NCBI RefSeq assembly: GCF_003260095.1
Contig: NZ_PTPX01000017.1
Location: 62,001-126,000, forward strand
Direction: 5' to 3'
Source: Glaesserella australis
GTDB taxonomy: Bacteria; Pseudomonadota; Gammaproteobacteria; Enterobacterales; Pasteurellaceae
Length of the DNA: 64,000 nucleotides
This document shows, one piece after another, positions 23,170-32,747 of the stretch. How positions within the stretch are numbered: the stretch's first letter is position 1; every line of letters starts with the position of its first letter. Made by a program: the position numbers and the translations under genes. Under the pieces are notes generated by a model, which was not told the DNA's origin, did not search any database, and saw only the letters and a program-made list of their open reading frames with translations.

Positions 23170-25197
23170 ATGTCCTATCAAGTTCTAGCACGCAAATGGC
23201 GACCACAGCGATTTAGTGAAGTGGTTGGGCAACAACACGTTTTATCCGCACTCGAAAATGGCTTGCGAGAGGGGCGGCTACATCACGCTTATCTCTTTTC
23301 AGGGACACGGGGCGTGGGTAAAACGTCCATTGCTCGTTTGTTTGCCAAAGGCTTGAACTGTGAAACGGGCATTACTGCTGATCCGTGCGGACAATGTGCT
23401 AACTGCAAAGCGATTGAAGAAGGGCGGTTTATCGATCTAATTGAGATCGATGCGGCGTCTCGTACCAAAGTGGAAGATACCCGTGAATTGCTCGACAATG
23501 TGCAATATAAGCCAACGGTCGGGCGTTTTAAGGTTTATTTGATTGACGAAGTGCATATGCTCTCTCGCCACAGCTTCAATGCGTTGCTCAAAACCCTTGA
23601 AGAACCGCCTGAGTATGTCAAATTCCTATTGGCAACGACCGATCCGCAAAAACTGCCGATCACCATTCTCTCTCGCTGTATGCAGTTTCATCTGCGGGCG
23701 TTGGACGTGTCGCAAATTCAGCAACATCTCGAATTTATCCTGACCCAAGAACAAATCCCCTTTGAGCTACCTGCGTTGGCGAAGTTGGCAAAATCGGCAC
23801 AGGGCAGTATTCGTGACTCCTTGAGTCTCACGGATCAAGCCATTGCGGTGAGCAATGCGAATATCACCTTGCCTATTGTCAGCCAAATGCTCGGCTTAAT
23901 TGACGATCATCAGCCGTTAGAGCTGGTGCAAGCCCTTGCGAATGCGGACGGTGAAAAGGCAATGGCGGTGATTCGAGCCGTTGCGGAAAAAGGTGTGGAT
24001 TGGCAACAGCTGTTGAGCGATACGGCGGAAACCCTGCACCAAATTGCGATGTTGCAACTACTCAAGCAGCCTAATCAAGAAGAGACACCGCTTCACTTTT
24101 TGGCAAAACAGATTTCGCCTGAAGATGTGCAGTTTTTCTATCAAGTGATGCTCACGGGCAAAAAAGAGCTACCTTTCGCCCCTGAACAGCGTTCTGGCGT
24201 AGAAATGACAATGTTGAGAGCGTTGGCATTTCATCCCAAAAATATCAGCGTGGCAACAGTTCAGCCAACGGCTCAACAGCCGACACAGAGCGTTGCCCCT
24301 GTGCAAGCCCCAAATAGCATTAGCCAGTTGCGTGAGCGTTTAGCTCAACAGCAGTCATCGGGTATGACACAACAAGCGGTGACTTCTGAGCAAAATTTTG
24401 CAAAAAATAGTCAACAACAACCCGCTTCTTCGACATTACCGCCAAATAATGGAACAGAGGGAATGTCTCCTGCGTTATTAGCGATGAAAGCTCGTCAGCA
24501 GCTTAAAGCTAAGCAAGAACAAAACGACGAAAAAAAAAAGTCTGAATTAACACCCCCTATTCTTACACCTAAACCGCCTAAGAAAAGTATTCATCAAGGT
24601 TTTGCCAGTTTAGTGTCTGCACAGGAAGAGCGAGAGAAAGCTCTCCCTGCAGTAAAACCTAAGCCTAAGGAAAACGTCAGTGATGAAGAGTATCGATGGA
24701 CATGGTTAAATCCAGAGTTAGAAAATCAAGAAGAAGCACCTAAACCTTCCGATATAAAGCAGGCTATCTTGCAAGAAAAAACGCCTGAACTGGTGAAAAA
24801 AACCATTGAATTAGCTTGTGAAAAAGATGAGTGGAGCCGTATTGTTCAAAACTTGAAGATTGGCGGCGTGACTCGTCAGTTAGTATTAAATAGTTATCTT
24901 GCAGAGAAACAAGGTAATCATCTTAAACTGATGCTTAAGCCTTCAATGGCACATCTAAAGAACGAAGAATCTGTTCAAAGTTTAAACAATGCCTTTGCAC
25001 AACAAGAGCTAACTTATGAAATGGCAGAGGGAGAAAGTCATGAGTTTCAAACTCCCCTTGAACTCCGTCGTACCATTTTTGAACAGTTGACTTTGGAAGC
25101 TAAACAAGCCTTACAAGCGGACGAAAAACTTAAACTTTTACAACAGGCTTTTGATGCTCAAATGGATGAATCAACAATTAGAGCCGTAGCGGAATAG
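23170..25197 (+). CDS. dnaX: DNA polymerase III subunits tau and gamma
   Basis: 675 residues, clamp-loader ATPase. Walker A SGTRGVGKTS is at about 44-53, the zinc cysteines are C64, C73, C76 and C79, and LIDEVHMLS is the Walker B. Domain III is followed by a low-complexity linker (about 370-500) and the tau-specific C-terminal domain that binds DnaB and alpha. A run of ten A (24530-24539) within GAA AAA AAA AAG allows a -1 shift to AAA GTC TGA, ending at 24545. That would give a gamma protein of about 458 residues, as in E. coli. An uptake signal is embedded in the linker (24372-24406). Confidence 0.95.
   Translation: MSYQVLARKWRPQRFSEVVGQQHVLSALENGLREGRLHHAYLFSGTRGVGKTSIARLFAKGLNCETGITADPCGQCANCKAIEEGRFIDLIEIDAASRTKVEDTRELLDNVQYKPTVGRFKVYLIDEVHMLSRHSFNALLKTLEEPPEYVKFLLATTDPQKLPITILSRCMQFHLRALDVSQIQQHLEFILTQEQIPFELPALAKLAKSAQGSIRDSLSLTDQAIAVSNANITLPIVSQMLGLIDDHQPLELVQALANADGEKAMAVIRAVAEKGVDWQQLLSDTAETLHQIAMLQLLKQPNQEETPLHFLAKQISPEDVQFFYQVMLTGKKELPFAPEQRSGVEMTMLRALAFHPKNISVATVQPTAQQPTQSVAPVQAPNSISQLRERLAQQQSSGMTQQAVTSEQNFAKNSQQQPASSTLPPNNGTEGMSPALLAMKARQQLKAKQEQNDEKKKSELTPPILTPKPPKKSIHQGFASLVSAQEEREKALPAVKPKPKENVSDEEYRWTWLNPELENQEEAPKPSDIKQAILQEKTPELVKKTIELACEKDEWSRIVQNLKIGGVTRQLVLNSYLAEKQGNHLKLMLKPSMAHLKNEESVQSLNNAFAQQELTYEMAEGESHEFQTPLELRRTIFEQLTLEAKQALQADEKLKLLQQAFDAQMDESTIRAVAE
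24530..24545 (+). promoter_or_regulatory. Programmed -1 frameshift / slippage site in dnaX
   Basis: Ten consecutive A followed by G. In the -1 frame a TGA occurs two codons later (24543-24545). It matches the E. coli A-AAA-AAG logic. The very long A run would also allow RNA-polymerase slippage, as in Thermus. Confidence 0.7.
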
Positions 25198-25202
25198 AAT
25201 AC

Positions 25203-26099
25203 ATGTACGCACTTGAAATAAGAAATTTAATTAAACAATACCCAACGGGTGTTCAAGCGGTAAAAGGGATCGATCTTTGTGTTGAACAAGGCGATTTTTA
25301 TGCATTGCTTGGACATAATGGGGCAGGGAAATCGACGACTATTGGGATTATTAGCTCCCTAGTCAATAAAACGAGCGGTTCGGTCAAGGTGTTTGGTTAT
25401 GACTTGGATAGTCAAAAAATTCAATTAAAACAACAAATTGGCTTGGTTCCACAAGAATTTAACTTTAACCAATTTGAAAAAGTGATTGATGTGTTAGTGA
25501 ATCAAGCGGGTTTTTATGGCGTAAAGCGTGATCAAGCCTTAAAACAAGCGGAAATTTGGTTAAAAAAATTAGACTTATGGGAAAAGCGGGAACATTTTAC
25601 CCGTGAACTCTCGGGCGGAATGAAACGCCGTGTGATGATTGCTCGAGCTTTGATGCACAATCCTAAATTACTGATTTTAGATGAACCAACGGCAGGGGTG
25701 GATATTGAACTTCGTCGCAGTCTGTGGGATTTTTTGCGTGAGCTAAATCAACAAGGCACAACCATTATTTTAACCACCCATTATTTAGAAGAAGCAGAAA
25801 CCCTGTGCCGTAACATTGGTATTATTCAGCAAGGGCAGATTATTGAAAATACGTCTATGAAAGCCTTGCTTGCTAAGTTGGAAACAGAAACCTTTTTGCT
25901 AGATTTAAGCGAAAACCGACCGCTTGTGATCGATAATTATCCGTTTAAATGGGTAGATGAAACGACGATTGAAGTTGAAGTAAAACGTCGTCAAGGCTTG
26001 AATAAATTGTTTCAACAACTCAGCGAGCAACAGATTGAAGTACTCAGTATGCGTAATAAATCAAACCGCTTGGAAGAGCTGTTTATGAGTTTGAAATAG
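25203..26099 (+). CDS. yadG: ABC transporter ATP-binding protein YadG
   Basis: 298 residues. Walker A GHNGAGKST, signature LSGGMKRR, and Walker B LLILDEPTAGVD with TTHYLEEAE as switch region: the ABC-2 exporter type. The C-terminal ~70 residues are the extra domain of the YadG/CcmA-like group. It starts 5 bp after dnaX and 8 bp before the matching permease, so it is in an operon with both. The exported substrate of YadGH is not known. Confidence 0.9.
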   Translation: MYALEIRNLIKQYPTGVQAVKGIDLCVEQGDFYALLGHNGAGKSTTIGIISSLVNKTSGSVKVFGYDLDSQKIQLKQQIGLVPQEFNFNQFEKVIDVLVNQAGFYGVKRDQALKQAEIWLKKLDLWEKREHFTRELSGGMKRRVMIARALMHNPKLLILDEPTAGVDIELRRSLWDFLRELNQQGTTIILTTHYLEEAETLCRNIGIIQQGQIIENTSMKALLAKLETETFLLDLSENRPLVIDNYPFKWVDETTIEVEVKRRQGLNKLFQQLSEQQIEVLSMRNKSNRLEELFMSLK

Positions 26100-26107
26100 G
26101 ATAAAAA

Positions 26108-26872
26108 ATGCAGAATATTACAGGATTTTATACTCTTGCAACAAAAGAAACCAAACGTGTATTGCGTATTTGGCGACAAACTTTAGTACCGCCTATTATT
26201 ACTACCACGCTCTATTTCCTGATTTTTGGTAAATTAATCGGGCATCGTATTGGTGATATGGGCGGCGTAAGCTATATGCAGTTTATCGCACCAGGCTTGA
26301 TTATGATGTCAGCCATTACTGCATCTTATACCAATACGGCATCTTCTTTTTTCTTAAGTAAATTTGTACGGAATATTGAAGAGTTGTTGGTTTCACCGCT
26401 TTCCACTCACACGATTATTTGGGGATATGTAGCGGGAAGTATTATGCGTGGCGTGATGGTTGGGGTTCTTGTTACTTTAGTTACGCTCTGTTTTGTCTCT
26501 TTTGATATTTATTCATGGGGCATTATTATTTTAACCATGTTGATGACCACCATTGCTTTTGCCTTAGGCGGTTTAATTAATGCCGTTTTTGCAAAAACCT
26601 TTGATGACATCGGCATTATCCCTACATTCGTTTTAACGCCATTAACTTATCTTGGCGGTGTTTTTTATTCTATTAGTTTATTGCCTGAATTTTGGCAAAA
26701 GGTCTCGCAATTCAATCCGATTGTGTACATGATTAGTGGTTTTCGCTATGGATTTTTAGGGATCAGCGATGTACCAATTTACTATACTTTTGCGGTATTA
26801 ACGTTATTTATTATCGCGTTATATGCTTGGGCGTACTCTTTAGTTGAACGTGGGATAGGGTTGAGATCTTAA
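26108..26872 (+). CDS. yadH: ABC-2 type exporter permease YadH
   Basis: 254 residues, six membrane helices of the ABC-2 family. It matches E. coli YadH closely in SYMQFIAPGLIMMSAIT, RNIEELLVSPLSTH, AKTFDDIGIIPTFVLTPLTY and NPIVYMISGFRYGFLGISDV. It forms the membrane half of the YadGH exporter. It is the last gene before a gap that carries a minus-strand terminator and a candidate small RNA. Confidence 0.92.
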   Translation: MQNITGFYTLATKETKRVLRIWRQTLVPPIITTTLYFLIFGKLIGHRIGDMGGVSYMQFIAPGLIMMSAITASYTNTASSFFLSKFVRNIEELLVSPLSTHTIIWGYVAGSIMRGVMVGVLVTLVTLCFVSFDIYSWGIIILTMLMTTIAFALGGLINAVFAKTFDDIGIIPTFVLTPLTYLGGVFYSISLLPEFWQKVSQFNPIVYMISGFRYGFLGISDVPIYYTFAVLTLFIIALYAWAYSLVERGIGLRS

Positions 26873-26877
26873 AGCAT

Positions 26878-27000
26878 AAAAAAACCCGATACCAATAATC
26901 AGTATCGGGGGAGGTCTTACCTAAGGAAATGAAAAAATAAACTAGCACATTATGCTATTCGTGAGACTCCCCCTTTTCGCGTTAGTTCAAAAAAATTGAA
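26878..27000 (-). ncRNA. Candidate small RNA with its own terminator (minus strand)
   Basis: On the minus strand, CCCGATAC (26909-26902) and GTATCGGG (26892-26885) form an 8-bp stem with a 9-nt loop followed by seven T, a strong intrinsic terminator. No minus-strand gene lies upstream of it. Just before it, GGGGGAGTCTCAC (26973-26961) and GTAAGACCTCCCCC (26920-26907) pair imperfectly around an inner TAGCA/TGCTA hairpin. The 5' end is a guess: a TTGCCT...TAATAG promoter-like pair lies near 27051-27030. It is not a small RNA I recognise. Confidence 0.45.
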
Positions 27001-27057
27001 ATTTTTTTTAATTTATTTTCGGGCTATTACTAACAGCGGTGAAATTAAGGCAAAAAG

Positions 27058-28608
27058 ATGAATCAACCAACCTTTTTTATTTACGATTACGAAAGTTTTG
27101 GGGTCGATCCTGCGTCCGATCGTCCTGCACAATTTGCGGGGATCCGCACGGATAGTGAATTTAACATTATCGGTGAACCCGTGATGTTTTATTGCAAGCA
27201 GACCGCAGATTACCTGCCATCACCCGAAGCGGTAATGGTTACGGGAATTACGCCGCAGCTGTGTAATCAACAAGGGTTGTCCGAGCCTGAATTTGCTGAG
27301 CGTATTCACGCTGAATTTAGCCAGCCGAACACCTGCACAATGGGCTATAACAACATTCGTTACGATGATGAAATGACTCGTTATACCTTTTTCCGTAACT
27401 TTTTTGATCCTTATGAATATAGCTGGAAAAACGGCAATTCCCGTTGGGATCTGCTTGATGTGGTGCGTGCTTGCTATGCGTTGCGTCCTGACGGGATTGA
27501 GTGGGCGTATGACGATGACGGTATGCCGAGTTTTAAGTTGGAAAATCTCACCAAAGCGAATGGCATTGCTCACGATAACGCACACGATGCGATGTCGGAT
27601 GTGTATGCCACCATTGCAATGGCAAAATTGATTAAAGCGAAGCAGCCGAAATTGTTCGATTTTTTCTTGCAAAATCGGGGCAAAAAAGCGTTAGAGCAGA
27701 TGATTGATGTGGGCGAAATGACACCGCTTGTACACGTTTCGGGAATGTTGGGCAATTATCGTGGCAACACCGCTTGGGTCGTGCCATTGGTGTGGCACCC
27801 GACCAATAAAAATGCGGTGATTGTGTGTGATTTGTCGGGTGATATGTCGGCGTTGCTCAATGAACCTGCCGAGCTGTTGCGTGAGCGTCTTTACACCAAA
27901 AAAACCGAGCTTGAAGCACAGGGGCTTGCGTCTGTGCCGTTGAAGTTGGTGCATATCAATAAATGCCCGATTTTAGCCCCAGCCAAAACCTTATTGCCTG
28001 AAAATGCAGCTCGTTTGGGGATCGACCGCCTAGCCTGTTTAGAGAATTTGAAACAGCTCAAATCACAAAAAAGCCTTGTGCGAGAAAAGGTGATTGAAAT
28101 TTTTGCGGAAGAAAAAGCCTATCCAGCGTCCAACAATGTCGAAACAACGTTATACAACGGCTTTTTTGAGCCAGCTGACAAAAATAATATGGCGATTTTG
28201 CGAAACCTTAAGCCAGAAGAGTTAGCACATCACGGCTTAAAATTTGCCGATCCCCGTGTTGAACCGTTGCTGTTCCACTATCGAGCAAGACATTACCCTG
28301 AAACCCTAAGCCGTGCGGAACAAGTACGTTGGCAGAAGTATTGCTATCAACAGCTTGAAGCCAAAGCCGAAGCCTTTGAACAGGCGATTAACGAGCTGTC
28401 CGCTCAATATCACGATAACCCCGAAAAAGTAAAATTATTGGAAGATCTGACCGCTTACGCTACGCAATTAATGCAACCCCAGCCTGTAAAAGCGACAAGT
28501 AGCAGTGGATCGGAAGCCTTGCTTTCCGAGCTAAATCAGCTTGCCGATCAAGGATTAACAAAAAAAGATAAATTAAAAGCAATAAGTGCATTATTGAACC
28601 AAAAATAA
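27058..28608 (+). CDS. sbcB: Exodeoxyribonuclease I
   Basis: 516 residues, longer than E. coli ExoI (475) because of a C-terminal extension with a Ser/Gly linker (TSSSGSEALLS) and a helical tail. It degrades single-stranded DNA 3' to 5' in recombination and mismatch repair. DEDD exonuclease residues are visible: D10 and E12 in FIYDYESFG, D103 in GYNNIRYDDEM, and the HDAMSD motif near residue 180. The SH3-like and C-terminal DHH-like regions follow. ATG 27058 has AAGGCAAAA in front. Single-gene unit. Confidence 0.93.
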   Translation: MNQPTFFIYDYESFGVDPASDRPAQFAGIRTDSEFNIIGEPVMFYCKQTADYLPSPEAVMVTGITPQLCNQQGLSEPEFAERIHAEFSQPNTCTMGYNNIRYDDEMTRYTFFRNFFDPYEYSWKNGNSRWDLLDVVRACYALRPDGIEWAYDDDGMPSFKLENLTKANGIAHDNAHDAMSDVYATIAMAKLIKAKQPKLFDFFLQNRGKKALEQMIDVGEMTPLVHVSGMLGNYRGNTAWVVPLVWHPTNKNAVIVCDLSGDMSALLNEPAELLRERLYTKKTELEAQGLASVPLKLVHINKCPILAPAKTLLPENAARLGIDRLACLENLKQLKSQKSLVREKVIEIFAEEKAYPASNNVETTLYNGFFEPADKNNMAILRNLKPEELAHHGLKFADPRVEPLLFHYRARHYPETLSRAEQVRWQKYCYQQLEAKAEAFEQAINELSAQYHDNPEKVKLLEDLTAYATQLMQPQPVKATSSSGSEALLSELNQLADQGLTKKDKLKAISALLNQK

Positions 28609-28692
28609 ACCTTGGGGCTTATAGACAATCTTGACGCAAACGATTACTATCTAATTAATCTATCAATAAACATGAAAAATAAGGATTAATAA

Positions 28693-29652
28693 ATGAATAA
28701 AACTTGGTTAGCTATTACTATTGCTGCATTTTCAATGGCTTCGTTTGCGACAACAGAAAAATCGTCATCTCAACAAGCGGTCACTTTTGCACAACAATCT
28801 GCAAATGCTCTTGTTCTTCAAACTGATTTTAGTTTAAAAGATGGTGCTGTTTCTGCTATGCAAGGCGTTGCATTTGGGGTTGATCGCAATCTTAAAATGT
28901 TTGATTTAACACATGAAATCCCGCCTTATAATATTTGGGAAGCTGCATATCGTTTATATCAAACGGCAACTTATTGGCCTGCAGGTACTGTTTTTGTCAG
29001 TGTGGTTGATCCAGGTGTAGGGACCGATCGTAAATCGGTGGTACTCAAAACTAAAACAGGTCACTACTTCGTTACCCCTGATAATGGTACTTTAACCCTT
29101 GTGGCTGAATCTTTAGGTATTGATGTCGTTCGTGAAATTGACGAAACCAAAAACCGTTTAGAAGGCTCAGAAAAATCTTATACTTTCCACGGACGTGATG
29201 TTTATGCTTATACAGGCGCAAAATTAGCATCAGGGCAAATTAGTTTTGAAGAAGTTGGTGCAGAATTACCCGCAAAAGTTACTGAAATTGCGTATCAAAA
29301 ACCAACCCTTGAAGAAGGGGTATTAAAAGGTAATATCCCTGTACTTGATATTCAATATGGTAATGTTTGGACGAATATTAGCAGTGAATTACTTGAAAAA
29401 TCAGGTATTCAAAAAGATGGAAAGGTTTGTGTTGAAATCAAAGAACAACTGGATAATGAAGTGAAGGTTCATTACTCAGGCAGTATGCCTTATAAGAGCA
29501 GTTTTGGGGATGTCGAAGAAGGCAGACCATTAATGTATCTTAATAGCTTACTGAATGTCTCTTTTGCTTTAAATATGGACAATTTTGCGGAGAAATATAA
29601 AGTTAAATCAGGCGCAGAATGGTCAGTGTCATTAAAAGCTTGCGAGAAATAA
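28693..29652 (+). CDS. Exported SAM hydroxide adenosyltransferase-family protein (DUF62)
   Basis: 319 residues. The mature part matches S-adenosyl-L-methionine hydroxide adenosyltransferases (fluorinase/chlorinase relatives) that cleave SAM with water. Landmarks are LQTDFSLKDGAVSAMQGVAF, DLTHEIPPYNIWEAAYRL, FVSVVDPGVGTDRKSVV and VTPDNGTLTLVAE. The D-x-P-G and DNGTL elements are intact. Unexpectedly, the N-terminus (MNKTWLAITIAAFSMASFA) is a clear Sec signal peptide, so the enzyme would act in the periplasm, where SAM is not expected. ATG follows AAGGATTAATAA. Single gene with its own terminator at 29692-29715. Confidence 0.85.
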   Translation: MNKTWLAITIAAFSMASFATTEKSSSQQAVTFAQQSANALVLQTDFSLKDGAVSAMQGVAFGVDRNLKMFDLTHEIPPYNIWEAAYRLYQTATYWPAGTVFVSVVDPGVGTDRKSVVLKTKTGHYFVTPDNGTLTLVAESLGIDVVREIDETKNRLEGSEKSYTFHGRDVYAYTGAKLASGQISFEEVGAELPAKVTEIAYQKPTLEEGVLKGNIPVLDIQYGNVWTNISSELLEKSGIQKDGKVCVEIKEQLDNEVKVHYSGSMPYKSSFGDVEEGRPLMYLNSLLNVSFALNMDNFAEKYKVKSGAEWSVSLKACEK

Positions 29653-29691
29653 TCAGATAGGGATAATGTTCCCAAATCCATACTAATATGA

Positions 29692-29715
29692 AAAATGGGC
29701 GGTAATGCCCATTTT
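29692..29715. terminator. Rho-independent terminator
   Basis: AAAATGGGC (29692-29700), loop GGTAAT, GCCCATTTT (29707-29715), then TG TTT. It is located behind the SAM hydrolase-like gene and 8 bp before the next start codon. Confidence 0.75.
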
Positions 29716-29723
29716 GTTTACCT

Positions 29724-30320
29724 ATGCAACAGATAGAAAAACACCCTTTTCCTGCTATTTTACCCCCAAATGCAACAGTTATGATGATGGGGACATTTCC
29801 ACCAACGCCTGAAAAACGTTGTATGGAATTTCATTACCCTAATTTTCAAAATGATATGTGGCGAATTTTTGGCAGTATCTTTTTTAACGATATTGACTAC
29901 TTTCGAGTAGGTGATGAAAAACGTTTTGATCCAAAACGTATCGAAACTTTTTTACGAGAAAAAGGCATTGCACTGTGTTCAACGGCTGAAACAGCCATTC
30001 GTGAACAAGGAAATGCATCGGATAAATTCCTAAAAATTGTAGAACCTGTGAATTTAACTGATGTGCTTCAACAAGTTCCGCACTGCCGTTGGCTTTTTAC
30101 TACAGGTGGAAAGGCGACAGAAACCTTGCTGACATTACTGCCTGAAAAAATCAAAGAGCCAAAAACAAATGGCTTTGTTCCTTTTCCTTATCAACCTGAT
30201 CGTGAGCTTTTTCTATATCGATTGCCATCTACATCTCGAGCTTACCCCTTAAGTCTTGCTAAGAAGATTGATGCTTATCGGGCGTTTTTTATTCAGTCTG
30301 GGATACTTAAGGAGTCTTAA
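29724..30320 (+). CDS. Uracil-DNA glycosylase-family protein
   Basis: 198 residues of the UDG superfamily (COG3663-like). The motif-1 region is MMMGTFPPTPEKRCMEFHY, followed by NFQNDMWRIFG. The C-terminal LYRLPSTSRAYPLSLAKK corresponds to the LPSTSP-type motif 2 of MUG/TDG-like glycosylases. The residue pattern differs from classical Ung, so target base specificity is open. It ends in TAATG, overlapping the start of the PHP nuclease gene by one base, so the two are co-translated. Confidence 0.75.
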   Translation: MQQIEKHPFPAILPPNATVMMMGTFPPTPEKRCMEFHYPNFQNDMWRIFGSIFFNDIDYFRVGDEKRFDPKRIETFLREKGIALCSTAETAIREQGNASDKFLKIVEPVNLTDVLQQVPHCRWLFTTGGKATETLLTLLPEKIKEPKTNGFVPFPYQPDRELFLYRLPSTSRAYPLSLAKKIDAYRAFFIQSGILKES

Positions 30321-31138
30321 TGAAATACGATTTACACTGTCATAGTACGGCTTCAGATGGTGTCTTAACGCCAACAGAATTAGTGCAACGAGCGGTCGAG
30401 CAAGGCATAAAGATGTTAGCGCTGACTGACCATGATACGGTTTCAGGTATTGCGGAAGCGAAAGCTTTTGCCCAATCTCAGCCTATCCAGTTTATTAGCG
30501 GAGTAGAAATTTCAATTTTATGGGAAGGCAAGAGTATTCACTTAGCCGCCTTGAACATTGATGAAACGCATCCTGCTATGGTTGAACTCTTAGAAAAACA
30601 GCGTTTATTGCGTCAGCAACGGGCAGAACTGATTGGGGAAAAATTGGAGAAAGCGGGCGTGAAAGGTGCATATCAAGGCGCAAAAGCCCTTGCCAGTGGC
30701 GAAGTGACTCGTGCGCATTATGCTCGTTTTTTAGTGGCAAATGATTATGTGCGTAATGATGAACATGCCTTTAAACGTTATTTAGGTATGGGAAAGCCGG
30801 CTTATGTGAAGCCAGTTTGGTGTAGCTTAGAAGAAGCAATCCAAGTGACGCACAAGGCAGGCGGTGTGATTTGTGTTGCTCACCCTTTACGTTACAAGCT
30901 AACTGCAAGATGGATTCGTCGTTTAATTGATGATTTTAAACAGGCAGGGGGCGATGGCATTGAAGTTGCAGGTTGTGCGCAAACGCCTGATCAACGCCAG
31001 CTCTTAACTCGTTGGGCAAAAGAGTTTGATCTTTATGCTTCTGCTGGCTCTGATTTCCATTTCCCTACAGGTTGGATTGAACTCGGTAAAAATCTGGAAT
31101 TACCCGCAGAGTGCAAGCCTATTTGGCAATTGTTTTAA
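30320..31138 (+). CDS. rnm: PHP-domain 5'-3' exoribonuclease RNase AM (YciV/TrpH)
   Basis: 272 residues. Metal ligands of the PHP fold are visible in YDLHCHSTASDG, ALTDHDTVSG, ISGVEISILWEGKSIHLAA, ICVAHPLRYK and SAGSDFHFPTGW. E. coli YciV (RNase AM) is an exonuclease that trims 5' ends of ribosomal RNAs and short oligonucleotides. Length and motif order match. Translationally coupled to the UDG-like gene upstream. A paired uptake signal follows the stop codon. Confidence 0.88.
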   Translation: MKYDLHCHSTASDGVLTPTELVQRAVEQGIKMLALTDHDTVSGIAEAKAFAQSQPIQFISGVEISILWEGKSIHLAALNIDETHPAMVELLEKQRLLRQQRAELIGEKLEKAGVKGAYQGAKALASGEVTRAHYARFLVANDYVRNDEHAFKRYLGMGKPAYVKPVWCSLEEAIQVTHKAGGVICVAHPLRYKLTARWIRRLIDDFKQAGGDGIEVAGCAQTPDQRQLLTRWAKEFDLYASAGSDFHFPTGWIELGKNLELPAECKPIWQLF

Positions 31139-31152
31139 CCTTATTTTCGACG

Positions 31153-31210
31153 ACAAGCGGTTAGATCAGACAAATTATTTGCAAATTTTATTGTATAACT
31201 TTCCGCTTGT
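31153..31210. repeat. Inverted uptake signal pair
   Basis: ACAAGCGG (31153-31160) and CCGCTTGT (31203-31210) are inverted around an AT-rich TTTGCAAATTTT centre. Located between rnm and dnaB, likely ending rnm transcription. Confidence 0.65.
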
Positions 31211-31294
31211 TATCTTTCTCATTGTGTAAATCAGCTGAAAAATGTTGATGAATTCGCTAAACTAGTACCATGATTTCCCCAAAGAGTAGCGCTC

Positions 31295-32743
31295 ATGTCC
31301 GAATTTCAAAAAGCGAAAGAGATTTCAAAAGATAAACAAATCGAGCAGTTGAACATTGCTCCACATTCTATTGAAGCAGAACAGGCTGTATTAGGTGGAA
31401 TTTTATTGAGTAATGATAACTGGGATGGCGTAGCCGAACGGGTACAAGCGGGCGATTTTTATAATCACGCTCACCGTTTGATTTTTGAAGAGATGGCAAC
31501 GCTGTCTCGCAATAGCCAGCCGATTGACATCATAACCCTTGACCAAGTCTTGAAAAATAAAGGTATTTTGCAAGATGTGGGTGGCTTTGCCTATTTAGCA
31601 GAATTATCCAAAAATACTCCAAGTGCTGCCAATATTTTAGCTTATGCAGATATTGTCAGCGAAAGGGCAATCCGCCGAGAGTTAATCAGCGCCAGTAATA
31701 AAATTGCTGAGATGAGCTATAACCCAAAAGGGTTAAGCGTGAAAGAAGTGCTTGATGAAGCAGAGAGATCCGTTTTCCACATTGCAGAAATGCGTACAGC
31801 AACGGACGAAGGACCTAAAAAGATTGATGATATTTTGATGGAAACCTTGTCCCGCATTGAAATTCTATCGAGATCGAAAAATAACTCTGGGGTGACAGGG
31901 GTTTCGACAGGCTTTTCTGCCTTAGATCGTAAAACCGCTGGTTTACAGCCATCGGATTTAATCATTGTGGCAGCTCGTCCGTCTATGGGTAAAACCACCT
32001 TTGCTATGAATCTCTGTGAAAATGCGGCAATGGGAAATGTGGAAGTCGAAGATGAGTTTGGCAATAAAATTAAAAAGCCAAATAAACCTGTGCTGATTTT
32101 TAGCCTTGAGATGCCTGCGGATCAAATTATGATGCGTATGTTTGCATCGCTTTCTACCGTCGATCAAACCCGAATCCGTACGGGGCAATTAGATGATGAA
32201 GAGATGTCTCGTATTGGCAGTACGGTCGGTATTTTACAAGAGCGTGGCAATATTTATATTGACGATAGCTCGGGTTTAACACCAACGGAATTACGCTCTC
32301 GTGCAAGACGTGTATTTAAAGAGAGTGGCGGATTGAGTTTAATTATGGTGGACTATTTGCAATTAATGAGAGCGCCGGGTTTTGCCGATAATCGAACCCT
32401 TGAGATTGCAGAGATTTCCCGCTCATTAAAAGCACTGGCGAAAGAATTACAAGTGCCAGTTGTCGCACTTTCTCAGCTTAACCGTAGCTTAGAGCAACGT
32501 GCAGACAAACGCCCGGTTAACTCGGATTTACGTGAATCAGGCTCTATTGAGCAAGATGCGGACTTAATCATGTTTATTTATCGTGATGAAGTCTATCACG
32601 ATAATTCTGATACCAAAGGCATGGCAGAAATTATTATTGGTAAACAACGTAACGGCCCGATTGGACGAGTTCCACTGGGTTTCCAAGGACAATTTTCACG
32701 CTTTACCAATTATGAAGGCAGTTATCAACTTGAGGACGAATAA
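31295..32743 (+). CDS. dnaB: Replicative DNA helicase
   Basis: 482 residues. The N-terminal domain (about 20-125) contains [16 protein letters not shown]. The RecA-like motor has Walker [13 protein letters not shown], Walker [12 protein letters not shown], and the [10 protein letters not shown] and [14 protein letters not shown] motifs. It unwinds the replication fork as a hexamer and contacts primase and tau. Two residues beyond the usual ~470 at the N-terminus are within family range; no intein is present. ycgL starts 4 bp after its stop. Confidence 0.96.
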   Translation: MSEFQKAKEISKDKQIEQLNIAPHSIEAEQAVLGGILLSNDNWDGVAERVQAGDFYNHAHRLIFEEMATLSRNSQPIDIITLDQVLKNKGILQDVGGFAYLAELSKNTPSAANILAYADIVSERAIRRELISASNKIAEMSYNPKGLSVKEVLDEAERSVFHIAEMRTATDEGPKKIDDILMETLSRIEILSRSKNNSGVTGVSTGFSALDRKTAGLQPSDLIIVAARPSMGKTTFAMNLCENAAMGNVEVEDEFGNKIKKPNKPVLIFSLEMPADQIMMRMFASLSTVDQTRIRTGQLDDEEMSRIGSTVGILQERGNIYIDDSSGLTPTELRSRARRVFKESGGLSLIMVDYLQLMRAPGFADNRTLEIAEISRSLKALAKELQVPVVALSQLNRSLEQRADKRPVNSDLRESGSIEQDADLIMFIYRDEVYHDNSDTKGMAEIIIGKQRNGPIGRVPLGFQGQFSRFTNYEGSYQLEDE

Positions 32744-32747
32744 AACA

